Positions 34,651-42,931 of a stretch of 64,000 bases of DNA are shown one piece after another; within the stretch, counting starts at the first letter, position 1, and every line of letters starts with the position of its first letter. The stretch spans positions 9,625,238-9,689,237 of the forward strand of contig NZ_JACHMO010000001.1 in NCBI RefSeq assembly GCF_014205015.1, written 5' to 3'. This DNA is from Saccharothrix ecbatanensis (GTDB lineage: Bacteria > Actinomycetota > Actinomycetes > Mycobacteriales > Pseudonocardiaceae). Made by a program: the position numbers and the translations under genes. The notes below the pieces were generated by a model. That model was not told the origin of the DNA. It worked only from the letters and a program-made list of their open reading frames with translations, and ran no database searches.

Positions 34651-36639
34651 TCACGCTGCGTTACGCATCGGGAGTGCGTAGCGGATCGCGTTGCCGTCCG
34701 TTCCGGCTTCGACCAGCAGGCCCTGACGGGCGAAGTCGGAGAGCACCCCGGACAGCCACTGCCGGGACCGGTCCAGCAGCTTGGGGTCGGGCAGGTCCCG
34801 CACGGTGATCGCGGTGTGGCCCTGTGCGGCGAGTTCGTCGATCGAGTTGCGGATCATGTCGAGCGCCTGCTTGCGGGTGGGCCGTCCACCGGGCAGCGCC
34901 ATGTCGGGGTCGTCGGGCAGTTCCGCGTCGGGGTCGACGTCGAGGTCGGGTTCGTGGTCGATCGGCAGGGTGTCGAGCTCGTCGTCGGCGGGCAACGGCA
35001 TGGAGTCGAGGTCGTCGTGGTCGACCGGCCCGGCGGGGGACGGCTGGTGTGCGGACACGGCGGTTCCCTTCGTGGTCGCGGCACTCGCCAGGGTCGGCAG
35101 TCCGAGAACCTTCGCGGTGGGCGCCCACAGCGGCGGGCGGATGCCCTGGTGCACCCCGATTTCGGTGGCCATCTCGTCGTCGGTGACGTCGAAGGTGCGC
35201 CCCGGCACGGCGAACCGCTCTTCGGCGATGCCGGGGCCTTCGAGGTAGTTGCAGCCCGGCCGGCGGTTCTTCCACCGGTCCGGCCGCGCCCCGGCGTCGA
35301 TGGTCTCCTCGGACAGGGTGAACGCGGCGTCCTCGATGTCGTTGACCCCGAAGCACCACACGCCACCGAGCTGGGAGCGGATGTCGGTGTTCATCTGCCG
35401 GAAGCTGGCCTTCTGCAACGACAGCACCAGCGAGATGCCCGCCGATCGGGCTTCCTGTGCGATGCGGGTGACGGTCTTGGCGTCCTCCAGCACGCGCGGT
35501 GCTTCCTCGATCCACAGCACGAGGTAGGGCATGCCGTGCTTGGCGAACACCTCGGGGGTCCACTGGTCGTAGCCCCACTTGCCGAGCTGGGATGCCCGGT
35601 CGGTGATCGCGTCCGGCACGCTCGTGACCAGGTTCCTGCACGCCTGGTGCCCGATGACGACGTGCGCGTTGTCGCCCAGGAACCCCACGGTCTGCTCACC
35701 CTTGGACGGGTCCAGCACGATCAGGTTCGCGTCACGGCGGGTCAGGATCTCGGTCCAGGTGAGCTTCGCGCCGTGGGACTTGCCCGACCCGTTCATGCCC
35801 TGCACCACGTAGTGCGTCGCGTTGCGCTGGGTCTTCTTGTCGCCGGGCAGAAACAGCTGCTGCGGGTCGTTGTCCTCGTACAGGCCCGGCACCAGGGCTT
35901 CGGTGATGGAGCCGCCGGGCGCGGACGGGCCGGGCCACGGCTGCGGGTGCCGGAGCACGTCCTGCGGGACGATCGCCATGGTGGCGCGGCTGAGGTCGTC
36001 CGGGTCGCCGACCACCCGCACGGACCCCTTGTGCAGCCCCAGCACCTGGGCCACCTTGTCGGCCTTCTGCTGGACGTCCTCGACGCTGACCTCACCGGCC
36101 GGCAGCGCCAGCGGCACGGACACCTTGTTCGGGGAGACCTCCACCGGGCCGGTGCGGACCCCGGCGAGCTTGATCTTCTCGAACAACCCCGACGCCCCGT
36201 CCCCGTCACCGCCGGAAGACAGCACGCGGCGGATGTTCCACGACAGCGCGACCGCGGCACCGCCGTACAGGCACAGACCGGTCATCGGCTGCGTCCACGG
36301 TGCGACGATCGAGCACGCGGTCAACCACAGTCCGCCCAGGGCGGTGGTGGCGGTGGCGTGCAGGCGGGTCACCATGCCGCGTGCGGCACCGGCCTTCCAC
36401 GCCACCGCCGACAACCCGGTACCCAGCAACGTCAGACCGGGCGTGACCCAGGGCAGCACGTCGGAGTCCGCGCACAGCAGGTGCGTACCGGCACCGGCCG
36501 CCCACATGGCACCCACAGCCGCCCACTCACCGGCGTACGGGGCCACACGCGACGCCCAGTACTTGCGCGGGACGAAGTACCCGAACTGCTTGTCCTGCTC
36601 GTGCTCGGTGACCGCGTGGCCCCCGTTGCGCCTGCCCAT
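34651..36639 (-). CDS. FtsK/SpoIIIE-like DNA translocase (TraB-type conjugation protein)
   Basis: The 662-residue protein has about four N-terminal hydrophobic segments (residues 38-135), a linker, and a RecA-like motor with Walker A GMNGSGKS (281-288) and Walker B YLVLWIEEAPRVL. SLQKASFRQM and RSQLGGVWCFGV follow as sensor motifs. A Pro/Asp-rich linker and a C-terminal winged helix (RQWLSGVLSDFARQGLLVEAGTDG) match the FtsK gamma/TraB DNA-recognition domain. It should pump double-stranded element DNA between hyphae. It is downstream of the Spd-like genes in the same transcript. Confidence 0.9.
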   Translation of the reverse strand: MGRRNGGHAVTEHEQDKQFGYFVPRKYWASRVAPYAGEWAAVGAMWAAGAGTHLLCADSDVLPWVTPGLTLLGTGLSAVAWKAGAARGMVTRLHATATTALGGLWLTACSIVAPWTQPMTGLCLYGGAAVALSWNIRRVLSSGGDGDGASGLFEKIKLAGVRTGPVEVSPNKVSVPLALPAGEVSVEDVQQKADKVAQVLGLHKGSVRVVGDPDDLSRATMAIVPQDVLRHPQPWPGPSAPGGSITEALVPGLYEDNDPQQLFLPGDKKTQRNATHYVVQGMNGSGKSHGAKLTWTEILTRRDANLIVLDPSKGEQTVGFLGDNAHVVIGHQACRNLVTSVPDAITDRASQLGKWGYDQWTPEVFAKHGMPYLVLWIEEAPRVLEDAKTVTRIAQEARSAGISLVLSLQKASFRQMNTDIRSQLGGVWCFGVNDIEDAAFTLSEETIDAGARPDRWKNRRPGCNYLEGPGIAEERFAVPGRTFDVTDDEMATEIGVHQGIRPPLWAPTAKVLGLPTLASAATTKGTAVSAHQPSPAGPVDHDDLDSMPLPADDELDTLPIDHEPDLDVDPDAELPDDPDMALPGGRPTRKQALDMIRNSIDELAAQGHTAITVRDLPDPKLLDRSRQWLSGVLSDFARQGLLVEAGTDGNAIRYALPMRNAA

Positions 36640-36695
36640 CTCGAACTCCTCTCGTGTGTGTGCTGCTCGCGGTCACCCGGCCTGGTACGGGTAGG

Positions 36696-37052
36696 TCAGG
36701 CGTTGAAATCGAACGGACGACCCTTGTCCTTGTGGCCGGCCGCGTCCAGCTCGACCACGTAGTGCTTGCGGAAGGACAGGTAGGTCTTGACCATGGACGT
36801 CTGCGCGACCAGCAGGGCGTCGGCGGCGTGGCGCATGTGCCGGGCCACCAGCGCGGCCCGCACACGGGAGTCCGCACCGAACAACTTCGGGTCCGCCGAC
36901 TTCACGTACTTCAATGCCGCCGCCAGCTCCTCCGCGCTCACCATCAGCTCGTGGTGCATCGGGCGGAGCACCTTACGGGCGTTGCCGCAGTAGTCGCGGA
37001 TCTGGCTGGTGGAGAAGAACTCCGGCTCACCGAACGCCATCATCTCGGCCAT
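36696..37052 (-). CDS. Small hypothetical AICE protein, 118 aa
   Basis: From ATG 37052 the product is MAEMMAFGEPEFFSTSQIRDY..., an all-helical protein with basic patches (LVARHMRHAADALLVAQTSM) and no membrane segment. Similar short proteins sit next to TraB-like genes in actinomycete elements. Function is unknown. The larger frame that starts at 37265 is Arg/Pro-rich shadow and lacks a ribosome site. Confidence 0.65.
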   Translation of the reverse strand: MAEMMAFGEPEFFSTSQIRDYCGNARKVLRPMHHELMVSAEELAAALKYVKSADPKLFGADSRVRAALVARHMRHAADALLVAQTSMVKTYLSFRKHYVVELDAAGHKDKGRPFDFNA

Positions 37053-37156
37053 TACGGGTGTCCTTTCGGGACAGAGGGAATGGTGACGGTCTGCGCTTTC
37101 GGGCCGACCGGGCGACGACACCCGCAAGGGGAGGGCGGGTGCCGCACCCTGGACGG

Positions 37157-37939
37157 TCAGACCGCGTCGACCAGCGACAGCGCCGGAACCGGCGCGTCCT
37201 CGTCGGGACCGGTGGCCAGCAGCCCGACCTGTCCGAGCAGCTTCCGGGCGCGGTCCACGCCGCACCCGAGTTCACGTGCCGCACGACGTACCGGCACGGT
37301 GCCGTCCTCGTCACGGGCGACCAGTTCGGGATAGGACAGGATCGCCAGCAACTCGTCATCCGGACGCGGGGCTTTCGGCGCGGTACGGGCACCGGCCGCA
37401 ACAGCCTTGCGCGTCGTCTGGGGTGTACCGGTACGCACGGCGGTTGCACGTACCGGCGTCGGCTTGTCCGCCACCGGATCGCGCCGTACCGGGGCCACGT
37501 CGGTACGCGGCGGGTGGACCGGCGCGACCGGGGGAACGGGTACCGGTGCCGGGGCCGGTGCGGGCTGCTCGTCCACCGACAGCGTCAGCAGGTGTGACAG
37601 CAACCCGGCCAGCACGACCGGCCCAGCGCCCACCGCGATAGCCGCCGGAGTCGGCAGGTTGCCCACCGACAACGCGTGCCACGTGTTGAGCCCCAACTCC
37701 ATGCCGCCGGCCAATACCAACACCAACCACGCCCACAACCGCGCCGACTTGCTGTGCGCCACGGTCACCTCGTGCAGCGCCAGCAGCGTCGACAACGCGA
37801 ACACCAGCGCCAGCACCACGGCCATAGGCGTGCCCAACAGCGGCTGCACCGCCTGCACCTCACCACCCACGGTCAACCCGAGGGCGCCGGACATCACCGT
37901 GAACAACCCGATCTTGCGGACACCGATCTTCGCCATCAC
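37157..37939 (-). CDS. SpdB-like membrane protein with C-terminal winged helix (DUF2637-like)
   Basis: The first 125 residues carry four hydrophobic segments (LFTVMSGALGLTVGG, MAVVLALVFALSTLLAL, LWAWLVLVLAGGMELGL, AIAVGAGPVVLAGLLSHLL). A Pro/Ala/Val-rich linker follows, and a C-terminal winged helix (LLAILSYPELVARDEDGTVP, VRRAARELGCGVDRARKLL). This matches the SpdB-type spread proteins of AICEs and Streptomyces plasmids. It should sit in the membrane with the TraB-like pump. Its start overlaps the upstream stop by 4 bases. Confidence 0.82.
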   Translation of the reverse strand: MMAKIGVRKIGLFTVMSGALGLTVGGEVQAVQPLLGTPMAVVLALVFALSTLLALHEVTVAHSKSARLWAWLVLVLAGGMELGLNTWHALSVGNLPTPAAIAVGAGPVVLAGLLSHLLTLSVDEQPAPAPAPVPVPPVAPVHPPRTDVAPVRRDPVADKPTPVRATAVRTGTPQTTRKAVAAGARTAPKAPRPDDELLAILSYPELVARDEDGTVPVRRAARELGCGVDRARKLLGQVGLLATGPDEDAPVPALSLVDAV

Positions 37940-38211
37940 TGCCCCCGCTTCGAACGGCGCTCACGGGGGGAGATGTGCACCGTGCCGCGATCCAACGACC
38001 GCAGCAGCCCACGCGCACCGGCCATGAACGCCGTGAACGCGCCCAGCAGGTAGACGGCCACCGCAGCGAGCACGACCGGGAACCACCCTGAACCGTCCGG
38101 GACCACGATCCACGCGACCACCAGGATCACCGCCGGCCAGAACAGCAGCCGCACCAGCGACCACGCCAACACGAACGGCAGCAACGCCACCTTGATCACG
38201 CGGCTCATCAC
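37936..38211 (-). CDS. Small two-helix membrane protein of the transfer operon
   Basis: This 91-residue product has two or three hydrophobic helices (VIKVALLPFVLAWSLVRLLF, PAVILVVAWIVV, VVLAAVAVYLLGAFTAFMAG) and a basic C-terminal tail. It is coupled on both sides by 4-base overlaps, which supports its being real. It is probably an Spd-type accessory protein; no family is named. Confidence 0.75.
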   Translation of the reverse strand: MMSRVIKVALLPFVLAWSLVRLLFWPAVILVVAWIVVPDGSGWFPVVLAAVAVYLLGAFTAFMAGARGLLRSLDRGTVHISPRERRSKRGQ

Positions 38212-38492
38212 GACTTCCCCTCGTCCATGTGGTCCAGGTCGATGAACTCGTTCTCCAGCTCGGCGCGCGGGGTGCGACGCCGCACCGGCCGCCCCGGCTT
38301 GTCGATCCGGACCGCCGGCGGCTGAACCGGCGGCTGCTCCCGCAGTGGCGCGACGGTGACGTAGACACGGCCCAGCGCCGACGTGCCGCGGTTGGCGTAG
38401 AACCGGCTGACCTCCTGCACCTCGAACACCTGCCGCAGCGACTGCACAGCCGAGTCGACCTCGTCCGCAGTGCCCTCGACCCTGATTTTCAC
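38208..38492 (-). CDS. Small hypothetical protein, 94 aa
   Basis: The GTG at 38492 overlaps the upstream gene stop by 4 bases. The product begins with a beta-alpha pattern (VKIRVEGTADEVDSAVQSLRQ) and has a Pro/Arg-rich middle and an acidic end (LENEFIDLDHMDEGKS). It may be a small ferredoxin-like or ACT-like fold. Function is unknown. Confidence 0.68.
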   Translation of the reverse strand: MKIRVEGTADEVDSAVQSLRQVFEVQEVSRFYANRGTSALGRVYVTVAPLREQPPVQPPAVRIDKPGRPVRRRTPRAELENEFIDLDHMDEGKS

Positions 38493-38710
38493 GACCAGTC
38501 CCCCTCGTCGTCGTAGTCGTCCTCGTCGCCGTAGTCCGGTCCGTCGATCACCTCGGTGTGCAGCTCCACCAGCCGACCGGTGTGCTCGCCCTCGGCGGTG
38601 GAGAGGTGCTTCCGCAGTCCCTCCTCGGCGCTGTCCTGGTGGGTGAAGGTGATGAAGGAGGTGGACCCGCATGAGCAGTCCCAGCCGTAGCTGGTCTCCC
38701 AGCCGTCCAT
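38489..38710 (-). CDS. Small acidic protein with CxC motif, 73 aa
   Basis: MDGWETSYGWDCSCGSTSFI is followed by a helix and an extremely acidic tail (DGPDYGDEDDYDDEGDWS). The CxC pair could bind metal. Both ends overlap neighbouring genes by 1-4 bases, so coupling supports it. Function is unknown. Confidence 0.65.
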   Translation of the reverse strand: MDGWETSYGWDCSCGSTSFITFTHQDSAEEGLRKHLSTAEGEHTGRLVELHTEVIDGPDYGDEDDYDDEGDWS

Positions 38711-39114
38711 CAGGCGACCTGCCTTTCAGCGGCGGTGGCGTCCTCGGTGACCCGAGCGGACGGCGTGAGGCCCGCACGCACGCGGTACTCGCGGTGCTCG
38801 CACCGGTCGCACCAGGCGAACTGCCGCAGGCACGTGCCGGTCGCGTCGTGGTCGTGCCCGGACAGCGGCGGCTTGCACCGGCAGTCGTGCCAGACGTCGA
38901 ACACGTGCCCGTGTGCGGCGCACAGCCGCTCGGCGACGCACCGGCCGCAGCTCAACGCCCGGCCGTCATCGGTGACGTGCCATCCGCGTTCCGCCAGCCA
39001 CGTCATGGCTTCGGACTCGGTGGCGAAGTGGATGGTGGTCTCCCACTCCTCGTCGCGGTACTTCTCGCCGCACGTGTCGCAGACAGCCGTCACGCACGTT
39101 GTCGTGGTCAACAT
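38710..39114 (-). CDS. Cys-rich zinc-binding-type protein, 134 aa
   Basis: From ATG 39114 the product has CDTCG near the N-terminus, CGRC mid-protein, CRCK and CDRCEHREY near the C-terminus, giving two likely zinc sites. It is coupled to both neighbours through a shared base (TGATG-type overlaps). The longer frame upstream is out of coupling and low-complexity. Function is unknown; probably regulatory or DNA-associated. Confidence 0.68.
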   Translation of the reverse strand: MLTTTTCVTAVCDTCGEKYRDEEWETTIHFATESEAMTWLAERGWHVTDDGRALSCGRCVAERLCAAHGHVFDVWHDCRCKPPLSGHDHDATGTCLRQFAWCDRCEHREYRVRAGLTPSARVTEDATAAERQVA

Positions 39115-39566
39115 CAGGCGGCCCTCCTTCCGTAGTCGTCGGTCGAGTCGGCGAAAAAGCAGGGCAGGCACTGCTTGCGCGGCCCGCGCACCACGTGGTC
39201 GACATGGGCCAGGTGGTCGGGGTCGTGGCAGAAGCGGCGGGCACGCATCGCGGCGTCGTGCGCCTTCCACATGGCCGGCGTCATCGTCCGGACCGGAACG
39301 GCGATCTCGTCGCGCCACAGTTCGCACACCTCCTCGGTGCGCGCGGGGATCCGGTGCCGGAACACCAGCAACGCGTCCGGGTCAACCCCGCCGGGCCGCA
39401 AACCCTTGGCCCGCAATTGCCGCCGGGTGTACAGGCCCCTGGGCACCCCGCCCGGCCTGGTCCCCCAACCGAACACCGGCAACCCGTCCCGCGAACCGCG
39501 GCACGTCACCGCCATCCCGTTCCACGGCAACACCACCGTGCCCAGCTGCACGCGGCGGCCCATCAC
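39114..39566 (-). CDS. RRQRL-motif-like zinc-binding protein of the AICE
   Basis: The 150-residue product contains GLYTRRQLRAKGLRPGG, the RRQ-L-type signature of a small protein family that is common in actinomycete mobile elements. The C-terminal set HDPDHLAHVDH and QCLPCFF could bind zinc. It is in the coupled operon. Exact role is unknown. Confidence 0.72.
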   Translation of the reverse strand: MMGRRVQLGTVVLPWNGMAVTCRGSRDGLPVFGWGTRPGGVPRGLYTRRQLRAKGLRPGGVDPDALLVFRHRIPARTEEVCELWRDEIAVPVRTMTPAMWKAHDAAMRARRFCHDPDHLAHVDHVVRGPRKQCLPCFFADSTDDYGRRAA

Positions 39567-39838
39567 GCCACCGCCCCGAGGTCGACATCACGCGACTGCA
39601 CCGGCCACGGCGTCACCGGCACGAGGTCAACCAGGCGCTTCGCCTCGGACTCGGCCTCCTCCACGAAGTTCTGAACCCGTTCCCACTCGAACGGGTCCTC
39701 GGTCTTCCGGCCCAGGACGGACAGCAGGTCGGCGCGCTCGAACCACCAGTCCGCTCGAGCCGCCGGCGGGGCGGTGTCCTCCGGCTTGCGGAAGTCGTGC
39801 GCCATCACGGCCGACAACGCGCTGAAGTAGGTCGTCAT
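39563..39838 (-). CDS. Small hypothetical AICE protein, 91 aa
   Basis: From ATG 39838, coupled by TGATG to the upstream stop, it reads MTTYFSALSAVMAHDFRKPED..., with an acidic/aromatic helix (FEWERVQNFVEEAESEAKRL). No family is recognised. Confidence 0.62.
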   Translation of the reverse strand: MTTYFSALSAVMAHDFRKPEDTAPPAARADWWFERADLLSVLGRKTEDPFEWERVQNFVEEAESEAKRLVDLVPVTPWPVQSRDVDLGAVA

Positions 39839-40416
39839 CACGCCGCCTCCCGCGCGCCGTCCAGCGCGTCCAGCACCGGTGCGAGGTCGTGGTTGATCAC
39901 GTGGACGATCGAGCTCACCGCGCACTTGGCGGCGTTGAGGTCGGGCGCGCCGTGGCGCAACCGGGGCACGGGCAGGCAGTCCACCGGGACCGGGACCAGC
40001 ACCCGCACCTGCGGCAGCACGGCCCGACGGTCGTTGTCGTACGGCGCCGACCACCGTGGCGCGCCGTCGAACCAGTCACTACGTTCCCGACGCCACCCTG
40101 CCCACCGGGCGCACACACCCGCCAAACGGGCAGGCAGCTCGCTGACCAGCGTCACCGCGATCGCCAGCCGCCCCTCGTCGTCCCAGTGCGGTTCCACGTC
40201 CAGCACCCGCGGGTGGGTCAGGACGTAGCCGGGCGACATGACCGGCGGCAACGCCACCCGCAATGCCGCCGTCGCGAACTCCGCCGGCAAGTCCTCCAGG
40301 TCGGCGAACCGCGCCGCGTCCTGCCGCAGGTAGGCCCCGTACCGCGACACACCGTCGCTGGCCAAGTCCTGGTCACGCCGGTTGTCCACCCGGAACGCCT
40401 GGATACCGTGGCTCAT
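39838..40416 (-). CDS. Hypothetical AICE protein, 192 aa
   Basis: From ATG 40416 (overlapping the WhiB-like gene stop), the product starts MSHGIQAFRVDNRRDQDLAS. It contains beta-rich segments (PRVLDVEPHWDDEGRLAIAVTL, RRAVLPQVRVLVPVPVDCLP) and lacks motifs I can assign. The coupling and composition support a real gene. Function is unknown. Confidence 0.66.
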   Translation of the reverse strand: MSHGIQAFRVDNRRDQDLASDGVSRYGAYLRQDAARFADLEDLPAEFATAALRVALPPVMSPGYVLTHPRVLDVEPHWDDEGRLAIAVTLVSELPARLAGVCARWAGWRRERSDWFDGAPRWSAPYDNDRRAVLPQVRVLVPVPVDCLPVPRLRHGAPDLNAAKCAVSSIVHVINHDLAPVLDALDGAREAA

Positions 40417-40739
40417 CACGCCACCTCGCCGATCCGCTCGGCGACCACCTGGTCGCGCCGGTCGCGGATCAGCTGCTGGCGCTCGTTGGCGGTCTTGCCG
40501 CCCCGGACGCCGTGCTGGTTGTAGATCCCCTGCGTCAGCTCCGACTCCAGGCACTCGACCTTGATCGGGCAGCCGGCGCACACGGCCTTCGCCGTGCGGA
40601 TGCGGAACACTTCCTCGCTCTTCGTCTCCCGCAGCTCGCGCGGCACGTCGTCCGACGGGCCGAACCACAACTCCAGATCCGTGCCCTGACACATCCGGTC
40701 CGGCCAGTCCTTGAGCTTCTTGAGCGCGGTCTCGTCCAT
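40416..40739 (-). CDS. WhiB-like iron-sulfur transcription factor
   Basis: The 107-residue product has the four WhiB cysteines (C17, then C54-x2-C57-x5-C63) that hold a 4Fe-4S cluster. It also has a G-turn GVRGG (where cellular paralogues have GVWGG) followed by the basic TANERQQLIRDRR tail for DNA or sigma contact. Its start overlaps the excisionase gene stop (TGATG). It probably controls the element genes or host promoters in response to redox or nitric oxide state. Confidence 0.9.
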   Translation of the reverse strand: MDETALKKLKDWPDRMCQGTDLELWFGPSDDVPRELRETKSEEVFRIRTAKAVCAGCPIKVECLESELTQGIYNQHGVRGGKTANERQQLIRDRRDQVVAERIGEVA

Positions 40740-40966
40740 CACGCCACCACCGGCAACTGCGGTGCCGACGCGGCAGCGGCCTCCTGGCACGCCTTCACGT
40801 AGTCCGCGACCGCGTCCTCGGGGATGCGCAACGCGCCCTTGCCCGTGCCGATCTTCAACGCCCGAAGGACGCCGGACTCGATCGCCCGGTAGATCGTCGC
40901 GACCGAGACGTCCAGCATCTCCGCCACGGTCTTCACGCGGTACATCCGCGTCACCTGCTGATTCAT
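40739..40966 (-). CDS. Excisionase / MerR-like helix-turn-helix DNA-binding protein
   Basis: This 75-residue protein has the winged-helix excisionase pattern YRVKTVAEMLDVSVATIYRA, IESGVLRALKIG, GALRIPEDAVADYV. It is the first gene of the long coupled operon and is probably the recombination directionality factor for the integrase; a transcription regulator is the alternative. Its promoter region faces the XRE gene at 41125. Confidence 0.85.
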   Translation of the reverse strand: MNQQVTRMYRVKTVAEMLDVSVATIYRAIESGVLRALKIGTGKGALRIPEDAVADYVKACQEAAAASAPQLPVVA

Positions 40967-41008
40967 CCGATGCTCCTAGCGAGTCCCGAGAGCCCTGCAA
41001 CGTGGGCA

Positions 41009-41045
41009 ACTAGTGCTAGTGCTGATGTTAGGACTAAAACTAGCA
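41009..41045. promoter_or_regulatory. Candidate operator in the divergent xis/XRE intergenic region
   Basis: The 158-bp divergent gap contains AACTAGT (41009-41015), TGCTAGT (41014-41020) and the inverse ACTAGCA (41039-41045), in an unusually AT-rich island of the window. The repeated CTAGTG halves look like a regulator site, perhaps for one of the adjacent helix-turn-helix proteins. Confidence 0.5.
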
Positions 41046-41124
41046 AGGTCAAGTGGGTCCACGGGAGTTTCCTCCCGCGCTGCGCTAGCGTTCGGCCCTG
41101 AAATCAGCAGCTCAGGGAGGCTTT

Positions 41125-41475
41125 GTGTCAAAGGACTGGGACGCGGTCTCGGCAGCCATCACCACTCGAATGGTCGAACTCGACATGAAGCAGACCGAGC
41201 TGAAGGAGCGCTCTGGACTCGCCTTGCAGACGGTTCGGGAGATCCAGCTCAACCTCCAGCCGCGGGACCGAAGCAAGCGCACGCTCGCGGCGCTGTCCGA
41301 AGCGCTGGGCTGGCCCGGCGACCACCTGTGGTTGGTACTGGAAGGCAAAGACCCTGGAGACCCTGACGCCAACGATCCGGTGCTCGCCGAGCTGGTGGCG
41401 CTGAAGGATGCGATCACTGTTCTTGCCGACCGTGTCGACGCGATCGAGCGGCGGCTAACTGCCGACGACGAATGA
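41125..41475 (+). CDS. Small XRE-like helix-turn-helix regulator
   Basis: From GTG 41125, preceded by CAGGGAGG, the 116-residue protein has an HTH_3-like fold (VSAAITTRMVELDMKQTELK, ERSGLALQTVREIQLNLQPRDRSKRTLAALSEALGW) and a C-terminal coiled-coil segment (LAELVALKDAITVLADRVDAIERRL) for dimerisation. It is divergent from the excisionase operon and probably represses it. Confidence 0.8.
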   Translation: MSKDWDAVSAAITTRMVELDMKQTELKERSGLALQTVREIQLNLQPRDRSKRTLAALSEALGWPGDHLWLVLEGKDPGDPDANDPVLAELVALKDAITVLADRVDAIERRLTADDE

Positions 41476-41623
41476 CCATGAGGCGGTCCAACCGCTGGTT
41501 GACCTGCACGGCAAGGCTGCGGACGTCTGCGGCTACCGCCCTTGCGTCGTCCCCCTGTGACACCACTGACCTCCTGAGAACACCGCGATCACTGCGATGC
41601 CAGTAGCGTCGGACGAAGTGGGC

Positions 41624-41656
41624 GACGTACCCCGGAAAAACCTTCCGGGGTACGTC
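41624..41656. promoter_or_regulatory. 14-bp inverted repeat upstream of the XRE-TPR regulator
   Basis: GACGTACCCCGGAA and its exact complement flank five bases (41638-41642), 25 bases before the ATG at 41682. It could be an operator for that regulator or a terminator for the upstream XRE gene. The remainder of the 206-bp gap has no other feature. Confidence 0.65.
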
Positions 41657-41681
41657 AGCGATCTGCCGAGAGGCTGAGGCC

Positions 41682-42896
41682 ATGCGCGGAATGACGAACT
41701 CACTGACGATCGGCGAGCGCGTTGCGTGGTACCGCCGGCGCAGGGGAGTGCCTCAGGAGGTACTCGCCGGTCGAGTCGGCCGAACCACCGATTGGCTCAG
41801 CAAGGTTGAGAACAACCGCATCGACCTAGACCGGCTGTCGGTGATCCGGAACCTCGCCGACGCCCTGGACGTGTCGGTCGGCGACCTGATCGGCGAACCG
41901 ACGCTGCTCGACTGGAACCAGGAGAGCGGCACGAAGACCGTTCCCGCACTGCGTGCCGCGCTGATGGACTACCGGCAGTTGACTCCGCTACTGGCCATGC
42001 CGAGTACTGGCGCGGAACCGGTTGACCTGGATGAACTCCGGCGTGAGGTCGGAGTGGTGTTCGACGCGTACCAGGCGTCCAAGTACGGGTTCGTCGCTGG
42101 TCGCGCGCCACTGTTGCTTGCCGACGCTGTCCAGGCCGCACAGGCGCACGGAGCGGAAGCTCAAGGGCTACTGGCACTCAGCTACCAGGCCGCAACGTCG
42201 ATGCTCACCAAACTGGGGGAGACCGATCTCGCCTGGATCGCCGCCGAGCGCGGGCTTTCCGCAGCACAGCAGACCGGTGATCCTGTCGTGCTCGGCTCAC
42301 TGTTCCGCTCGGTCGTCCACGCCTTGCTCTCGACTGGCCGGTACGCGCCGGCTGTGCAGCTCACCGAGACGGCGGCGGGTCTTCTCCAGCCCGAGCTGTC
42401 GCACGCGGACAGCGCGATGCTTTCCATCTACGGCAGCCTGTTCCTCGCTGGATCGATGGCAGCAGCACGAACCGACGACCGCGGGCGAACCCAGGACTTC
42501 CTGCGGGAAGCACAGGATGCGGCCGACCGCTTGGGCGCCGATGCCAACCACGTGTGGACCGCGTTCGGCCCGACCAACGTGAAGATCCACCGAGTAGCCA
42601 CCGCGATGGAACTCGGCGACGTCCAAGTCGCCGTGGACCTTGGCCCTGCCGTCGACACGTCTGGCCTGCCCGTCGAGCGCCAGGTAAGGCACTCGCTGGA
42701 GACGGCGCGTGCGTTGAGCGCGTGGAACCGGACAGACGCAGCACTCTCGATCGTGCTGGAAGCCGAGCGGCACGCTCCCGAGCAAGTTCAGCACCACTAC
42801 CTGAGTCGGCAGCTGGTGCTCACGTGGATGCGCCAGCAGCGCACCAAGCCCGGACATGCCCTTGCAGGCTTGGCTCAGCGGCTGCGGCTGGAGTAG
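41682..42896 (+). CDS. XRE-family regulator with TPR-like C-terminal domain
   Basis: The 404-residue protein starts with an XRE helix-turn-helix (TIGERVAWYRRRRGVPQEVL, AGRVGRTTDWLSKVENNRID). About 300 helical TPR-like residues follow (LGLSYQAATSM-type repeats, LAWIAAERGLSAAQQTGDPV). Actinomycete AICEs often carry such a regulator followed by a NUDIX hydrolase, as here (35 bases downstream). It probably controls excision and transfer and may sense a peptide or metabolite. An ATG at 41691 is an alternative start. Confidence 0.85.
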   Translation: MRGMTNSLTIGERVAWYRRRRGVPQEVLAGRVGRTTDWLSKVENNRIDLDRLSVIRNLADALDVSVGDLIGEPTLLDWNQESGTKTVPALRAALMDYRQLTPLLAMPSTGAEPVDLDELRREVGVVFDAYQASKYGFVAGRAPLLLADAVQAAQAHGAEAQGLLALSYQAATSMLTKLGETDLAWIAAERGLSAAQQTGDPVVLGSLFRSVVHALLSTGRYAPAVQLTETAAGLLQPELSHADSAMLSIYGSLFLAGSMAAARTDDRGRTQDFLREAQDAADRLGADANHVWTAFGPTNVKIHRVATAMELGDVQVAVDLGPAVDTSGLPVERQVRHSLETARALSAWNRTDAALSIVLEAERHAPEQVQHHYLSRQLVLTWMRQQRTKPGHALAGLAQRLRLE

Positions 42897-42931
42897 CGCG
42901 CACATCCGACGCCACCCTTAGGCTCTTCTAC

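Noticed and set aside
34816..36762. A 648-codon forward open frame across the FtsK-like gene
   Set aside because: Antisense shadow; the reverse frame has the translocase motifs and a start.
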